Positions 17,568 to 25,804 of a stretch of 64,000 bases of DNA are shown piece after piece. A program made the translations under genes and the position numbers. How positions within the stretch are numbered: position 1 is the first letter of the stretch; every line of letters begins with the position of its first letter. Under the pieces are notes generated by a model that saw nothing but the letters and a program-made list of their open reading frames with translations, searched no databases and was not told the origin of the DNA. Where the stretch lies: assembly GCA_035492655.1 (NCBI GenBank), contig DATJJB010000125.1, positions 26,164-90,163 on the forward strand. The letters run 5' to 3'. The stretch comes from Kutzneria sp035492655 (lineage in GTDB: Bacteria > Actinomycetota > Actinomycetes > Mycobacteriales > Pseudonocardiaceae).

Positions 17568-17599
17568 AACCGGCCTGCGGCGGGTGCCGCAGGCCGGTT
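17568..17599. terminator. Terminator of the 20240-17605 operon
   Basis: A perfect 14-bp stem (17568-17581 with 17586-17599) with a GGGT loop lies just after the stop of the minus-strand methyltransferase gene. Confidence 0.75.
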
Positions 17600-17604
17600 C
17601 GGGG

Positions 17605-18621
17605 TCAGGCCGGTTTGTTGGCGATCACGAGCGACATGTCGGTGCTGAGCGGCCGGTGCTCGACCTTGCCGTAGCCGGCGTCGTGCAGCCAGTCGGTCAG
17701 CTGGGACAGCCGGTGGCCGCCGCCGCCCGGGGTCATCAGCTGCATGTTGATGCCCCGCACCAGGTTCCGGAAGTAGCTGGGCTCACCCTCGACGATCACC
17801 GAGTCGCAGATGAGCAGCGCGCCGCCGGGGTTGACGGCGGGGAAGGTGCGGGCCAGCAGCTCGCGCCGCTGGTCCTCGGTCCAGTCGACCAGGGCGTGGT
17901 TGAGCATCAGCAGGTCGGCCTTGGGGATGTCGTCAGCGAAGAAGTCGCCGCCCTGGAAACGAAGGCGGGCGGCGTCCGGGCCGAGCTCGGCCATGTGCTC
18001 GTCGAACTGGGGGCGCACGGCCGGCAGGTCGAAGACGATGGCGTCCAGGTGGGGGTACTCCTGGGCCACCAGGGCCAGCGTGTCGCCGCGGCAGCCGCCG
18101 AGGTCGACGACGCTGCGGTGGCTCTCCCAGTCGAACGCCTTGACCAGGGTGGGAATGAGCGGCCGGCTGATGCTCTCGGTCATCTTGGTCAGCAGGGCCA
18201 CCCGCACCGGGTCGTCCCACAGGCCGTCGAACATCTCGTGCCCGCTCTCGGCGGCCAGCGGCGGCTTCCCGGTCCGCAGCAACGCCCCCAGCTGCCCCCA
18301 GGCCGGATACATGACCTGGTCGGCCCAGCTGAGGAAGCCGCCGAGGAAGTTCTCCCCGTTGGCACTGAGGAACTGGTTGGCCACCGGGCCGTTGCTGTAC
18401 TTGCCGCCGGACTGCTCCAGCAGCCCCAGCGCGACCAGCGCGTCGAGGAACAGGCCGGTCCCCCGCGGGTGCAGCTCGAGCCGGTCGCACAGCTGGTCGG
18501 CGGTGGCCGGGCCGTCGGCCAGCGCGGTGAACAGCCCGATCTCCGCACCGGTCAGCACCAGCTTGGCGGTCTGGAAGGCCGTCGCCTGCTGCTGCACGGT
18601 GGCCAGGTCGATGGTGCTCAT
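17605..18621 (-). CDS. SAM-dependent O-methyltransferase (COMT type), copy 2
   Basis: This 338-residue methyltransferase has the family's two-domain layout: N-terminal dimerisation helices (TAKLVLTGAEIGLFTAL) and a SAM site SVVDLGGCRGDTLALV. The catalytic region LNHALVDWTEDQ has Val-Asp-Trp in place of the usual His-Asp-Trp. It starts 14 bases after the stop of the FAD hydroxylase at 18636, so the two form an operon. The close resemblance to the enzymes at 14885 and 20405 suggests paralogues with different hydroxyl targets. The lost general-base His is shared with copy 1 and may mean altered activity. Confidence 0.88.
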   Translation of the reverse strand: MSTIDLATVQQQATAFQTAKLVLTGAEIGLFTALADGPATADQLCDRLELHPRGTGLFLDALVALGLLEQSGGKYSNGPVANQFLSANGENFLGGFLSWADQVMYPAWGQLGALLRTGKPPLAAESGHEMFDGLWDDPVRVALLTKMTESISRPLIPTLVKAFDWESHRSVVDLGGCRGDTLALVAQEYPHLDAIVFDLPAVRPQFDEHMAELGPDAARLRFQGGDFFADDIPKADLLMLNHALVDWTEDQRRELLARTFPAVNPGGALLICDSVIVEGEPSYFRNLVRGINMQLMTPGGGGHRLSQLTDWLHDAGYGKVEHRPLSTDMSLVIANKPA

Positions 18622-18635
18622 CTACTCGCTCCTGT

Positions 18636-20240
18636 TCACGCGTCGAGGCCGGCCAGGCCGGCGAGAACCGGGGCCAGCACGGCGGCCGGGTCGGCGGCGG
18701 CCTCGGCGGAACGCCAGCCGACGAAGGCGTCCGGGCGGACCAGCACGGCCCCCTCGGGCTTGAGGCCGTAGGTGGTGGCGAAGTCCCAGTCGGACGGCCG
18801 CAGCGGGCTGTCCGGCCCGATCTCGTGGCACATCAACGGAAGGCCGAGCCGCTGGGCGACCTCCTGCGCGGCGGTGGCCCACGCGGCCCCGTCCGGGCCG
18901 TGCAGCAGCACGTACGAGTCCCAGAACAGGTCGATGGTGGACAGCCGCTCGCCGTCGCGCTCCAGCCACACGTGCGGGGCCCGGGTGCCGGGCTCGCCGG
19001 ACAGCTCCAGCTTCGGGGTGAGCACGCGGTCGTCCTCGCTGCCGATCACCGCGGACGACAGGTAGCGGTAGCCGAGCGTGATGATCACGTCGTCGACCAT
19101 GGCCACCAGGTCCTCCTCGGAGCCGTGGCCGTGCCGGATCCGGCTGCGCGCCAAGGCCTGCTCGGCCATCGCGTTGCCGACCTGGTGCCGCTCGTCGTGA
19201 TACGTGTCGAGCAGCTTGTCGCCGGCCCAGCCGTTGAGCACGCCGGCCAGCTTCCAGGCCAGGTTGTGGGCGTCGTGGATGCCCGTGTTGGCCCCGAAAC
19301 CGCCGGCCGGCGGGTGCACGTGCCCGGCGTCGCCGGCCAGGAACACGCGGCCGACCCGGAAGTGCTCGGCCACCAGCTGGGCGCCGGTCCACGGCACCTT
19401 GTCCACGATCTCCACGTCGATGTCGCGGCCGGCGGCCGAGCGCACGATGTCCACGCAGCGCTCGTCGGTGAAGTCGGCCGGGGACTCGCCGCGCTCCGGG
19501 AAGTACAGCGGGGCGGCCAGCCACGGGTCGCGGCCGTGCAGCCGCGACAGGCCCATCATGGAGTCACGGGCGTTGGCGTAGCAGAGGATGAACTTCGCGC
19601 CCTTGAGCAGGTCCTCCAGCTCCGGGGCCCGGAAGTAGATGCTCAGCGCGTTGAACACCGTGCCACGGCCGTGCCGCTCGACGCCCAGCGCCTTGCGCAC
19701 CCGGCTGCCGGCCCCGTCCGCGCCGACCATGAACTTGGACCGGATCCGGGTCACCCGGCCGGTGCCGGCCTCCTCGACGACCGCGGTCACGCCTTCGTCG
19801 TCCTGCTCGAACGACTGCAGCGTGGTGCCGAACAGCACCTGCGAGCCGAACAGCCGCGCCTTGTCGACCAGGATGCGCTCGTAGCGGTCCTGGCCGCAGC
19901 CCATCACCCGCTCCGGGCTGACCCGCGGCCCGTCCAGGCTCGGCGCCTCCAGCACCACCTTGTCGTCGATCTCGGCGAAGGTGTTCACCTTGATGATGCC
20001 GCCCTCGAAGAAGGCGTGCGAGTCGCCGATCTCCAGCGCGCGGATGTCCGGCCCGATGCCGGCCGCGCGGAACAGCTCCATGGTGCGGGCCTGCAGGCCC
20101 GGCGCCCGCGGCAGCAGCGAGGTCTCGCCGCGTTTCTCCACCAGCACGCTCTGGATCCCGTGCCGACCGAGGAACACGGCGGTGGCCAGGCCCACCGGCC
20201 CGCCACCGACGATCAGCACGGGGACGTTCATGTCAGACAC
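18636..20240 (-). CDS. FAD-dependent aromatic hydroxylase (TcmG/PgaE type)
   Basis: This is a 534-residue group A flavoprotein monooxygenase of the type II polyketide kind. It shows VLIVGGGPVGLATAVFLGRHG, the MVGADGAGSRVRKALG motif, GRVFLAGDAGHVHPPAGGFG and a C-terminal thioredoxin-like domain that starts near ERDGERLSTIDLF. The family hydroxylates polycyclic aromatic intermediates and in some pathways performs oxidative ring cleavage. GTG 20240 is preferred over ATG 20231 because GGGAG stands six bases before it. It is divergent from the methyltransferase at 20405 and co-transcribed with the one at 17605. The hydroxylated position is unknown. Confidence 0.9.
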   Translation of the reverse strand: MSDMNVPVLIVGGGPVGLATAVFLGRHGIQSVLVEKRGETSLLPRAPGLQARTMELFRAAGIGPDIRALEIGDSHAFFEGGIIKVNTFAEIDDKVVLEAPSLDGPRVSPERVMGCGQDRYERILVDKARLFGSQVLFGTTLQSFEQDDEGVTAVVEEAGTGRVTRIRSKFMVGADGAGSRVRKALGVERHGRGTVFNALSIYFRAPELEDLLKGAKFILCYANARDSMMGLSRLHGRDPWLAAPLYFPERGESPADFTDERCVDIVRSAAGRDIDVEIVDKVPWTGAQLVAEHFRVGRVFLAGDAGHVHPPAGGFGANTGIHDAHNLAWKLAGVLNGWAGDKLLDTYHDERHQVGNAMAEQALARSRIRHGHGSEEDLVAMVDDVIITLGYRYLSSAVIGSEDDRVLTPKLELSGEPGTRAPHVWLERDGERLSTIDLFWDSYVLLHGPDGAAWATAAQEVAQRLGLPLMCHEIGPDSPLRPSDWDFATTYGLKPEGAVLVRPDAFVGWRSAEAAADPAAVLAPVLAGLAGLDA

Positions 20241-20404
20241 GGCGACTCCCTGGGGTAGACCAGCTCGGGTCGGAGCATTCCGTGCCCCGGTCGGGAAATC
20301 CTGGTGACACCGTGGTGGCCCGGCGGTCCTGGACCCGCGCCCCAAGTCGGCCCCACGCGGGCGTGCCAGCGTGACGGACACCGACCAGGAAAGGACCAAC
20401 GCGG

Positions 20405-21421
20405 ATGACAGGCATCGCGCAGGACACCGGCACCCCCGCCGGAATCATCCGACTGGGCAACGCTTTCTGCGACGCCAAGGCACTGCTGACCGCGGTCGAG
20501 CTCGGTTTGTTCGACACGCTGCACGAGACCGGGCCACTGACCGAGGAGGACATCCGCGTCCGACTCACGCTGCACGGCCGGGGACTGTCCGACTTCCTCA
20601 ACCTGTTGACGGCACTGGAACTGCTGGTGCGCGACGGCGACGGCCGCTACGGCAACGCCACCGGCGCGGACCGCTATCTGGTGCGGGGCGAGAGCTCCTA
20701 CGTCGGCGGCTTCCTGGAGCGGTCCAACCGGAACCTGTACCCGGCGTGGGGCAAGCTGGGCGAGGCGCTGCGCACCGGCCAGCAGCAGTCCGGCTCCGAC
20801 TTCACCGCCGTGACCAAGAATCCCCATATCCTCCGCCAGTTCATCGGCATGATGGACGCGCTGACCCAGGTGCTCGGCCCGGCGCTGATCGAGGCGTTCG
20901 ACTGGTCGGACGCCACGTCGGTGCTGGACGTCGGCGGCGCGCGGGGCAACCTGTGCAGCCAGATCGTCAAGGCCCAGCCGCACCTGGCCGGGCACGTGCT
21001 CGACCTGCCGGAGATGGAGCCGTTCTTCGACGAGCACGCCGCCGCGCTCGGGTTGACCGACCGGCTGACCTTCCACGGCGGCAGCTTCTTCGAGCGGGAG
21101 CTGCCCAACGCCGACATCGTGGTGCTCGGCCACGTGCTGCACGACTGGGACCGCGAGCAGCGCGGCCACCTGATCACCAAGGCGTTCCGCGCGGTCAACC
21201 CGGGCGGCGCGCTGATCGTCTACGACCGCATGCTCGACGAGGACCCGCGGCACGTGGAGAACCTGGTGATCAGCCTGGACATGCTGCTGGTGACCGACGG
21301 CGGCTCGGAGTACACCGCCGCCGAGGTGGTCGAGCACGCCACCGCCGCCGGCTTCTCGGAGATCACCCAGGAGCCGCTGAGCGACTTCGACACGATCGTG
21401 GTGTGCCGCAAGGCCAAGTGA
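20405..21421 (+). CDS. SAM-dependent O-methyltransferase (COMT type), copy 3
   Basis: This 338-residue enzyme has N-terminal dimerisation helices (NAFCDAKALLTAVELGLF) and the SAM motif SVLDVGGARGNLCSQI. It carries an intact catalytic HVLHDWDREQ, with His as general base, unlike the copies at 14885 and 17605. FRAVNPGGALIVYDRM is the usual late motif. It therefore looks like the best-preserved O-methyltransferase of the set. It is a single-gene unit ending at a strong hairpin and shares a divergent promoter region of about 160 bases with the FAD hydroxylase. The target is presumably a phenolic hydroxyl of the polyketide. Confidence 0.9.
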   Translation: MTGIAQDTGTPAGIIRLGNAFCDAKALLTAVELGLFDTLHETGPLTEEDIRVRLTLHGRGLSDFLNLLTALELLVRDGDGRYGNATGADRYLVRGESSYVGGFLERSNRNLYPAWGKLGEALRTGQQQSGSDFTAVTKNPHILRQFIGMMDALTQVLGPALIEAFDWSDATSVLDVGGARGNLCSQIVKAQPHLAGHVLDLPEMEPFFDEHAAALGLTDRLTFHGGSFFERELPNADIVVLGHVLHDWDREQRGHLITKAFRAVNPGGALIVYDRMLDEDPRHVENLVISLDMLLVTDGGSEYTAAEVVEHATAAGFSEITQEPLSDFDTIVVCRKAK

Positions 21422-21425
21422 GCCA

Positions 21426-21462
21426 CGAAAGAGGGGGCCAGCTGCGCTGGCCCCCTCTTTCG
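21426..21462. terminator. Bidirectional terminator between convergent operons
   Basis: A perfect 17-bp stem (21426-21442 with 21446-21462) has a 3-base loop with A-rich and T-rich flanks. It separates the methyltransferase at 20405 from the minus-strand operon 26992-21463. Confidence 0.85.
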
Positions 21463-21819
21463 TCATTCCTTGACCGACAGCTGCGATATGCACCGCAGCA
21501 GACTGCGTTGGAACGTGGCCACGAACCCGTCCACGGTGCCGGTGTCCCGTGGCACGGTCAGGTAGGGCGCGAGCTTGCGCTCGATCTCCTGCACCCCGGG
21601 ATGGCTGGCCATGTGCCGGGCCACCACGTCCAGGTCGCCCTCGTACTCGATGAACCGGACCATGGTGTCGTCCCGGATGAACAGGGCGGTGCCGAGGATG
21701 CGGGTGCCCGGGTTGCCGGGCACGTCGGCCGCGCCGACCCGGCGGAACCCGCCGAAGATCTCCTCGATCTCCTTCTCGTAGCCGCCCTTGATGTCGTACC
21801 TGATCGCCGCGATCGCCAT
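21463..21819 (-). CDS. SchA/CurD-like protein (second of two)
   Basis: This 118-residue protein belongs to the same small family as the one at 8112. Shared blocks are the N-terminal I(S/R)Y(R/D)IK, the central ...VRFIEYEGDLDVVARHMA and the C-terminal CISQLSV. Members occur in whiE-like and other aromatic type II clusters, but their reaction is not settled. It is the last gene of a six-gene operon (glycosyltransferase, amidotransferase, TenA-like, P450, ferredoxin, SchA). Two divergent copies in one cluster suggest two distinct steps or a heterodimer. Confidence 0.87.
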   Translation of the reverse strand: MAIAAIRYDIKGGYEKEIEEIFGGFRRVGAADVPGNPGTRILGTALFIRDDTMVRFIEYEGDLDVVARHMASHPGVQEIERKLAPYLTVPRDTGTVDGFVATFQRSLLRCISQLSVKE

Positions 21820-21829
21820 CGTGCTCCCT

Positions 21830-22063
21830 CTAGTCGAAGTCGAACGCGCTGGCCACGGTGGACCCGTCCGGCTCGGTCACCTTGATCGACTTGGTCGGGC
21901 AGCCACGAGCCGCCCGGCGGACGGCCGCGTGCAGCTCGTCGCCGGGCTCCTCGTCGAGCACCACGACCTGGCCCAGGTCGTCGTCCTGGGCGAACACCGT
22001 CGGCGCGCGGTACACGCACAGGCTGCTCACCACGCACGTCTCCCGGTTGGCCGCGACCCGCAT
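21830..22063 (-). CDS. [3Fe-4S] ferredoxin, P450 redox partner
   Basis: This 77-residue ferredoxin has Cys10, Cys16 and Cys55 (C-x5-C ... C-P). This is the single-cluster [3Fe-4S] pattern of ferredoxins that feed electrons to actinomycete P450s; the adjoining APTVF is also typical. ATG 22063 shares a base with the P450 stop (TGATG), so translation is coupled; an in-frame ATG at 22069 would add two residues. It is the only ferredoxin in the cluster and may serve both P450s (22063 and 33978). No ferredoxin reductase is encoded in the window. Confidence 0.9.
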   Translation of the reverse strand: MRVAANRETCVVSSLCVYRAPTVFAQDDDLGQVVVLDEEPGDELHAAVRRAARGCPTKSIKVTEPDGSTVASAFDFD

Positions 22064-23259
22064 CACCATTCGACCGGGACCTCGGTGAAGCCCTCCATGA
22101 AGCCGCCGAGCGCCCGCGGCAGCTGGTCGCCGGGCACCGCCAGGCGCAGGTCCGGGAACCGGCGCAGCAGCGACTCGGTGGCCACCTGGAGCTCCATCCG
22201 GGCCAGCGCGGCCCCGACGCAGTAGTGCAGGCCGGCGCCGAAGGTCATGTGGTGGTTCTCGGTCCGCCGGATGTCGATCTCGAACGGCCGGTCGAACACC
22301 TCCGGGTCCATGTTGGCGGCCTCCTCGGACAGCAGCACGCTGGTGCCCTTGGTGATCACCGACCCGTCGGTCAGCGGGATGTCGTCGATGGCGTAGCGCA
22401 GCGTGCCGACCGAGGAGCCCATGATCTGGGTCCGCAGCAGCTCCTCCACCGCCGACGGCACCAGCGACCAGTCGTCGCGGATCTCCTTGACCAGCTCCGG
22501 GTGGTGCAGCAGCACCGCGGTGCCGGTGCCGATCTGGCTGGCCGTGGTGACGTAGCCGGCGATCAGCAGGCCGGTCACCCAGAAGTGCAGCTCGTGGTCG
22601 TTGAGCCGGTTGTCGTCCTCGTCCCGCACCTTGATCAGCGCGCTGATCAGGTCGTCGCCCGGCTCGGCCCGCTTGGACTCGATCAGCTCGGCCAGGTAGC
22701 GGAACAGGTCGCCACGGGCCTTGGCCACCTCCTCCGGCGGCAGCTTGCTGACCGAGAGGAAGCCGTCGACGCTGGCCCGGAAGTGGCTGCGGTCCTCCGG
22801 CGGGATGCCCAGCAGCTTGCAGATCACCCGGATCGGCAGCGGGAAGGCGAACGCCTCGTTCAGCTCGGCCGGCCGCGGGCCGGCCTCCATGGCGTCCAGC
22901 AGCTCGTCGGTGATCTCCTGGGCCACCGGGCGCAGCCCCTCGATGCGCCGGGCGGTGAACGCCCGCGTCACCAGGCTGCGGACCTGGGTGTGCTTGGGCG
23001 GGTCGGGATCGATGTGCGGGTTGGTGAACAGGTCGTTGTCGGCCGAGATCCGGGCCGCGTCGGGCCGGGCGATGTTGCGGCTGAGCCGGTGGTCGGCGAA
23101 CAGCGACCGGACGTCCCGGTAGCGGGTCACCAGCAGCGCCTTGTCCCCGCTGGGCAGCGTGACCTGCACGGCCGACTTGTCGTGCAGGCCCTGCAGGGCC
23201 TGGGGCACCTGCATCGGCGGTTCCCAGGCGAACGGGTAGCTGGGGGCTTCCGTGGTCAT
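22063..23259 (-). CDS. Cytochrome P450, copy 1, atypical I-helix
   Basis: This 398-residue soluble bacterial P450 has the heme signature FGAGLHYCVGAALAR (Cys347 as ligand), the ExxR motif within AVEELLR and an early CYP block HTQVRSLVTRAF. The I-helix reads IAGYVTTAS, so the usual acidic residue before the conserved Thr is Val. That can change proton delivery and is seen in P450s with unusual chemistry, such as ring coupling or methylenedioxy-bridge formation. It is coupled to its ferredoxin gene. P450s in xanthone-type pathways form such bridges or C-O bonds; assigning that here is inference. Confidence 0.9.
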   Translation of the reverse strand: MTTEAPSYPFAWEPPMQVPQALQGLHDKSAVQVTLPSGDKALLVTRYRDVRSLFADHRLSRNIARPDAARISADNDLFTNPHIDPDPPKHTQVRSLVTRAFTARRIEGLRPVAQEITDELLDAMEAGPRPAELNEAFAFPLPIRVICKLLGIPPEDRSHFRASVDGFLSVSKLPPEEVAKARGDLFRYLAELIESKRAEPGDDLISALIKVRDEDDNRLNDHELHFWVTGLLIAGYVTTASQIGTGTAVLLHHPELVKEIRDDWSLVPSAVEELLRTQIMGSSVGTLRYAIDDIPLTDGSVITKGTSVLLSEEAANMDPEVFDRPFEIDIRRTENHHMTFGAGLHYCVGAALARMELQVATESLLRRFPDLRLAVPGDQLPRALGGFMEGFTEVPVEW

Positions 23260-23272
23260 GGCTCGCCTTTCC

Positions 23273-23944
23273 TCAGGCCGGCCAGGCCGGCTGCTGCCAG
23301 CACGCCTGGGCGAAGACCCACTCGTAGCGGGTGCTGATGGTGAACTGCTCGACCAGCCGGTCCCGCTCGGTGGCCGAGGAGTTCTCGCCGACCTCGTCGG
23401 CCAGGTCCAGGAACCACTGCACGGTGCGGGCGTAGCCGTGGCCCGGCAGGTAGGCCTCGATCCACTTGTCGTAGCGGGAGTCCAGCTTGTGCCGCTCGAC
23501 CAGGTCGAGGCTGACCTTGTCGTTGAACCACACCATCGGCAGCAGCGCGCCGACGCCTGCGGCGAACGAGGTGGCGCTGGCCGCGGCCAGCGAGCTGATG
23601 TAGCCGTGGGTGTACGGGTCGACCGGGGTCGGCTCGGTGCCCAGTGCCGGCAGCTCCAGCTCCTCGGACAGCTCCTCGTAGCGGGACCGCAGCCGCGTGG
23701 CGGCCTCGAGGCTGCCGACGACCGAGCGGCCGAACAGCAGCGCCTGGGAGTCCTTGGGCGCGGCCGCGCCGACGCGGTGCAGCGCACGCGCGTAGGTGGG
23801 CAGCAGGTGCTCCGAGTCCTGCCGGACGAAGTGCAGCAACGCCTCGGGGGGCAGTGTGCCGTCCCGCAGCCCCGCCCAGAACGGATTGTCCAGCACCTTC
23901 TCCAGCGCCGGCTCGGCGATGGCGAGAAGTTCCTTGTGCAGCAT
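23273..23944 (-). CDS. TenA/thiaminase-2-like protein, copy 1, catalytic Cys missing
   Basis: This is a 223-residue all-helical protein of the TenA/heme-oxygenase-like fold. Family features are HPFWxGLRDG-like FWAGLRDGTLPPE, FVRQDSEHLLPTYARAL and a C-terminal RYEWVF with the conserved Glu (residue 208). In thiamin-salvage TenA enzymes the segment LLPC carries the nucleophilic Cys. Here it is LLPMVWF with Met137. Thiamin hydrolysis is therefore unlikely, and the protein was probably recruited for a pathway step or carrier role. It lies between the amidotransferase and P450 genes in one operon. A second copy at 36469 has the same change. Confidence 0.82.
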   Translation of the reverse strand: MLHKELLAIAEPALEKVLDNPFWAGLRDGTLPPEALLHFVRQDSEHLLPTYARALHRVGAAAPKDSQALLFGRSVVGSLEAATRLRSRYEELSEELELPALGTEPTPVDPYTHGYISSLAAASATSFAAGVGALLPMVWFNDKVSLDLVERHKLDSRYDKWIEAYLPGHGYARTVQWFLDLADEVGENSSATERDRLVEQFTISTRYEWVFAQACWQQPAWPA

Positions 23945-23955
23945 GCGATCCTCTC

Positions 23956-25800
23956 TCAGACGTCCAGGCGAACCCGGTAGTGGCGGAGCCACGAGTCCAG
24001 TTGCAGCACCATTTCGACGTTCCTGCGCTCGCCCCAGCCGTCCACCGCGATCGGGCGGCGCTCGTCGCGCAGCGCGGCGGCGGCCGGGCCGTCCAGCAGC
24101 GGCCGCACCGGGCTGGCCGGATCGGCCACCACGGCGTCGAACCGCTCCCGCAGCACCTGGCCGTAGCCCGGGTCCTGGGTGACCGGGAACGGGCTCTTGG
24201 GCCGGTTGAGCACCTGCGCCGGCAGCAGGTCGGCGACCGCGGCCCGCAGCACGCTCTTCTCCCGGTCGTCGGCGGTCTGCATCGACCACGGGATGTTGAA
24301 CACGTACTCGACCAGCCGGTGGTCGCAGAACGGCACCCGCAGCTCCAGGCCGACCGCCATGCTCAGCCGGTCGTCACGGGTCAGCAGCAGCGGCAGCCAG
24401 CGGGTCAGGTGGGCGTAGCTGATGCCGCGCTTGGCCCGGTCCTCGGCCGACTCCCCCGGCGTGGTCGGGACCTCGGCGCGGGTGTCGGCGTACCGGTCGG
24501 CGGTGTAGCCGCGCACGTCGACCTTGTTGAGCAGCGACGGGTCGAGCAGGCCGGTGCCCATGCCGTGCGGCGCGACCTTGAAACCCATGCTCACCCAGGG
24601 GAAGTTGCCGGTGTCGACCAGCGTGGGGTCGCGGAACGACTTGTAGCCGCCGAACAGCTCGTCGGCGATCTCCCCCATCAGCGCCACTTTCGACCGCTGC
24701 TGCACCGAGCGCAGCAGCAGGAACAGCGAGCGGTCCATGTCGGGGATCGGCCTCGGCAGGTCCTGGGCCCGCAGCGCGGCCGCCTCGACCAACGGGTCGA
24801 CCATGTCGCTCGTCTGGAGCACCACGCGTTCGTGCTCGGTACCGACGTGCTCGGCCACCGCGGTGGCGAAGGGGGCGTCCGGGTCCTCGTGCCAGAAGTC
24901 CTTGCGGAACCGCTTCTCGTGGCCCTCGAAGTCGACGGCGAAGGTGGTCGGCTTGGCGCCGGTGGCCTTCGCGGCCAGCGCGACGATGGCACTGGAGTCC
25001 AGGCCGCCGGACAGCAGCGTGCACAGCGGCACGTCGGAGACCAGGTGGGCGGTCACCGACTCGGCCAGCAGCTCGCGGACCGTGGACACCGTGGTGTCCC
25101 AGTCGTCGGTGTGCTCGATCGCCGGCAGCGACCAGTAACGCCGCGCGGTGACCTTGCCGGCCTTGACGGTGACGACCTGTCCGGGCTGGACCTCGTGCAT
25201 GCCGCGGTAGACGGCGTGGCCCGGCGTGGCGATGTAGCCCAGCAGCTCGGCCAGCCCCTCGGCGTCGACCACGGCGTCCATCTGCGGGTGGGCCAGCAGC
25301 GCCTTGGCCTCCGAGCCGAACACCACACCGTTGCCGGTCCTGGCGTACAGCAAGGGTTTCACGCCAAGCCGGTCGCGGGCCAGCAGCAGGGTCTCGGTCC
25401 GCGGGTCCCAGACCGCGAAGGCGTACATGCCTTCGAGGCGCTCCGCGCAGTCCTCGCCCCACTCCAGGTAGGCCCGCAGCACCACCTCGGTGTCGCTGGC
25501 GGTGCGGAACCGGTGGCCGCGGCCCTCCAGTTCCGTTCGCAGCGTACGGAAGTTGTACACCTCGCCGTTGTAGGCGAGCACGGCCAGCACCCGGCCCGAC
25601 TCCTCGGCCACCATGGGCTGGTTGCCGCCGGGGATGTCGATCACCGCCAGCCGGCGGTAGCCGAGCGCCGCGTGCCGGTCCGCCCACACGCCCTCGGCGT
25701 CCGGCCCGCGATTGGCCATGGTGGCGGCCATCGTGCGCACGGTGCTCGTCTCAAGTCGCATGTCCCGCTCGAAGTCGACCCATCCTGTGATGCCGCACAT
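23956..25800 (-). CDS. Asparagine-synthetase-type glutamine amidotransferase
   Basis: This 614-residue enzyme starts MCGITGW, so Cys2 becomes the N-terminal nucleophile that hydrolyses glutamine. The N-terminal half is the class II amidotransferase (RGPDAEG, YNGEVYNF, SDTEVVL). The C-terminal half is the ATP-dependent synthetase with the PP-loop LLSGGLDSSAIV. In aromatic polyketide pathways such enzymes make an amide from a carboxylate. They form the malonamyl starter of tetracyclines or, in xantholipin- and lysolipin-like pentangular compounds, the lactam ring nitrogen. Its position among tailoring genes favours late amidation or lactam formation here, but this is inference. It starts five bases after the glycosyltransferase stop. 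Confidence 0.9.
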   Translation of the reverse strand: MCGITGWVDFERDMRLETSTVRTMAATMANRGPDAEGVWADRHAALGYRRLAVIDIPGGNQPMVAEESGRVLAVLAYNGEVYNFRTLRTELEGRGHRFRTASDTEVVLRAYLEWGEDCAERLEGMYAFAVWDPRTETLLLARDRLGVKPLLYARTGNGVVFGSEAKALLAHPQMDAVVDAEGLAELLGYIATPGHAVYRGMHEVQPGQVVTVKAGKVTARRYWSLPAIEHTDDWDTTVSTVRELLAESVTAHLVSDVPLCTLLSGGLDSSAIVALAAKATGAKPTTFAVDFEGHEKRFRKDFWHEDPDAPFATAVAEHVGTEHERVVLQTSDMVDPLVEAAALRAQDLPRPIPDMDRSLFLLLRSVQQRSKVALMGEIADELFGGYKSFRDPTLVDTGNFPWVSMGFKVAPHGMGTGLLDPSLLNKVDVRGYTADRYADTRAEVPTTPGESAEDRAKRGISYAHLTRWLPLLLTRDDRLSMAVGLELRVPFCDHRLVEYVFNIPWSMQTADDREKSVLRAAVADLLPAQVLNRPKSPFPVTQDPGYGQVLRERFDAVVADPASPVRPLLDGPAAAALRDERRPIAVDGWGERRNVEMVLQLDSWLRHYRVRLDV

Positions 25801-25804
25801 GGCG

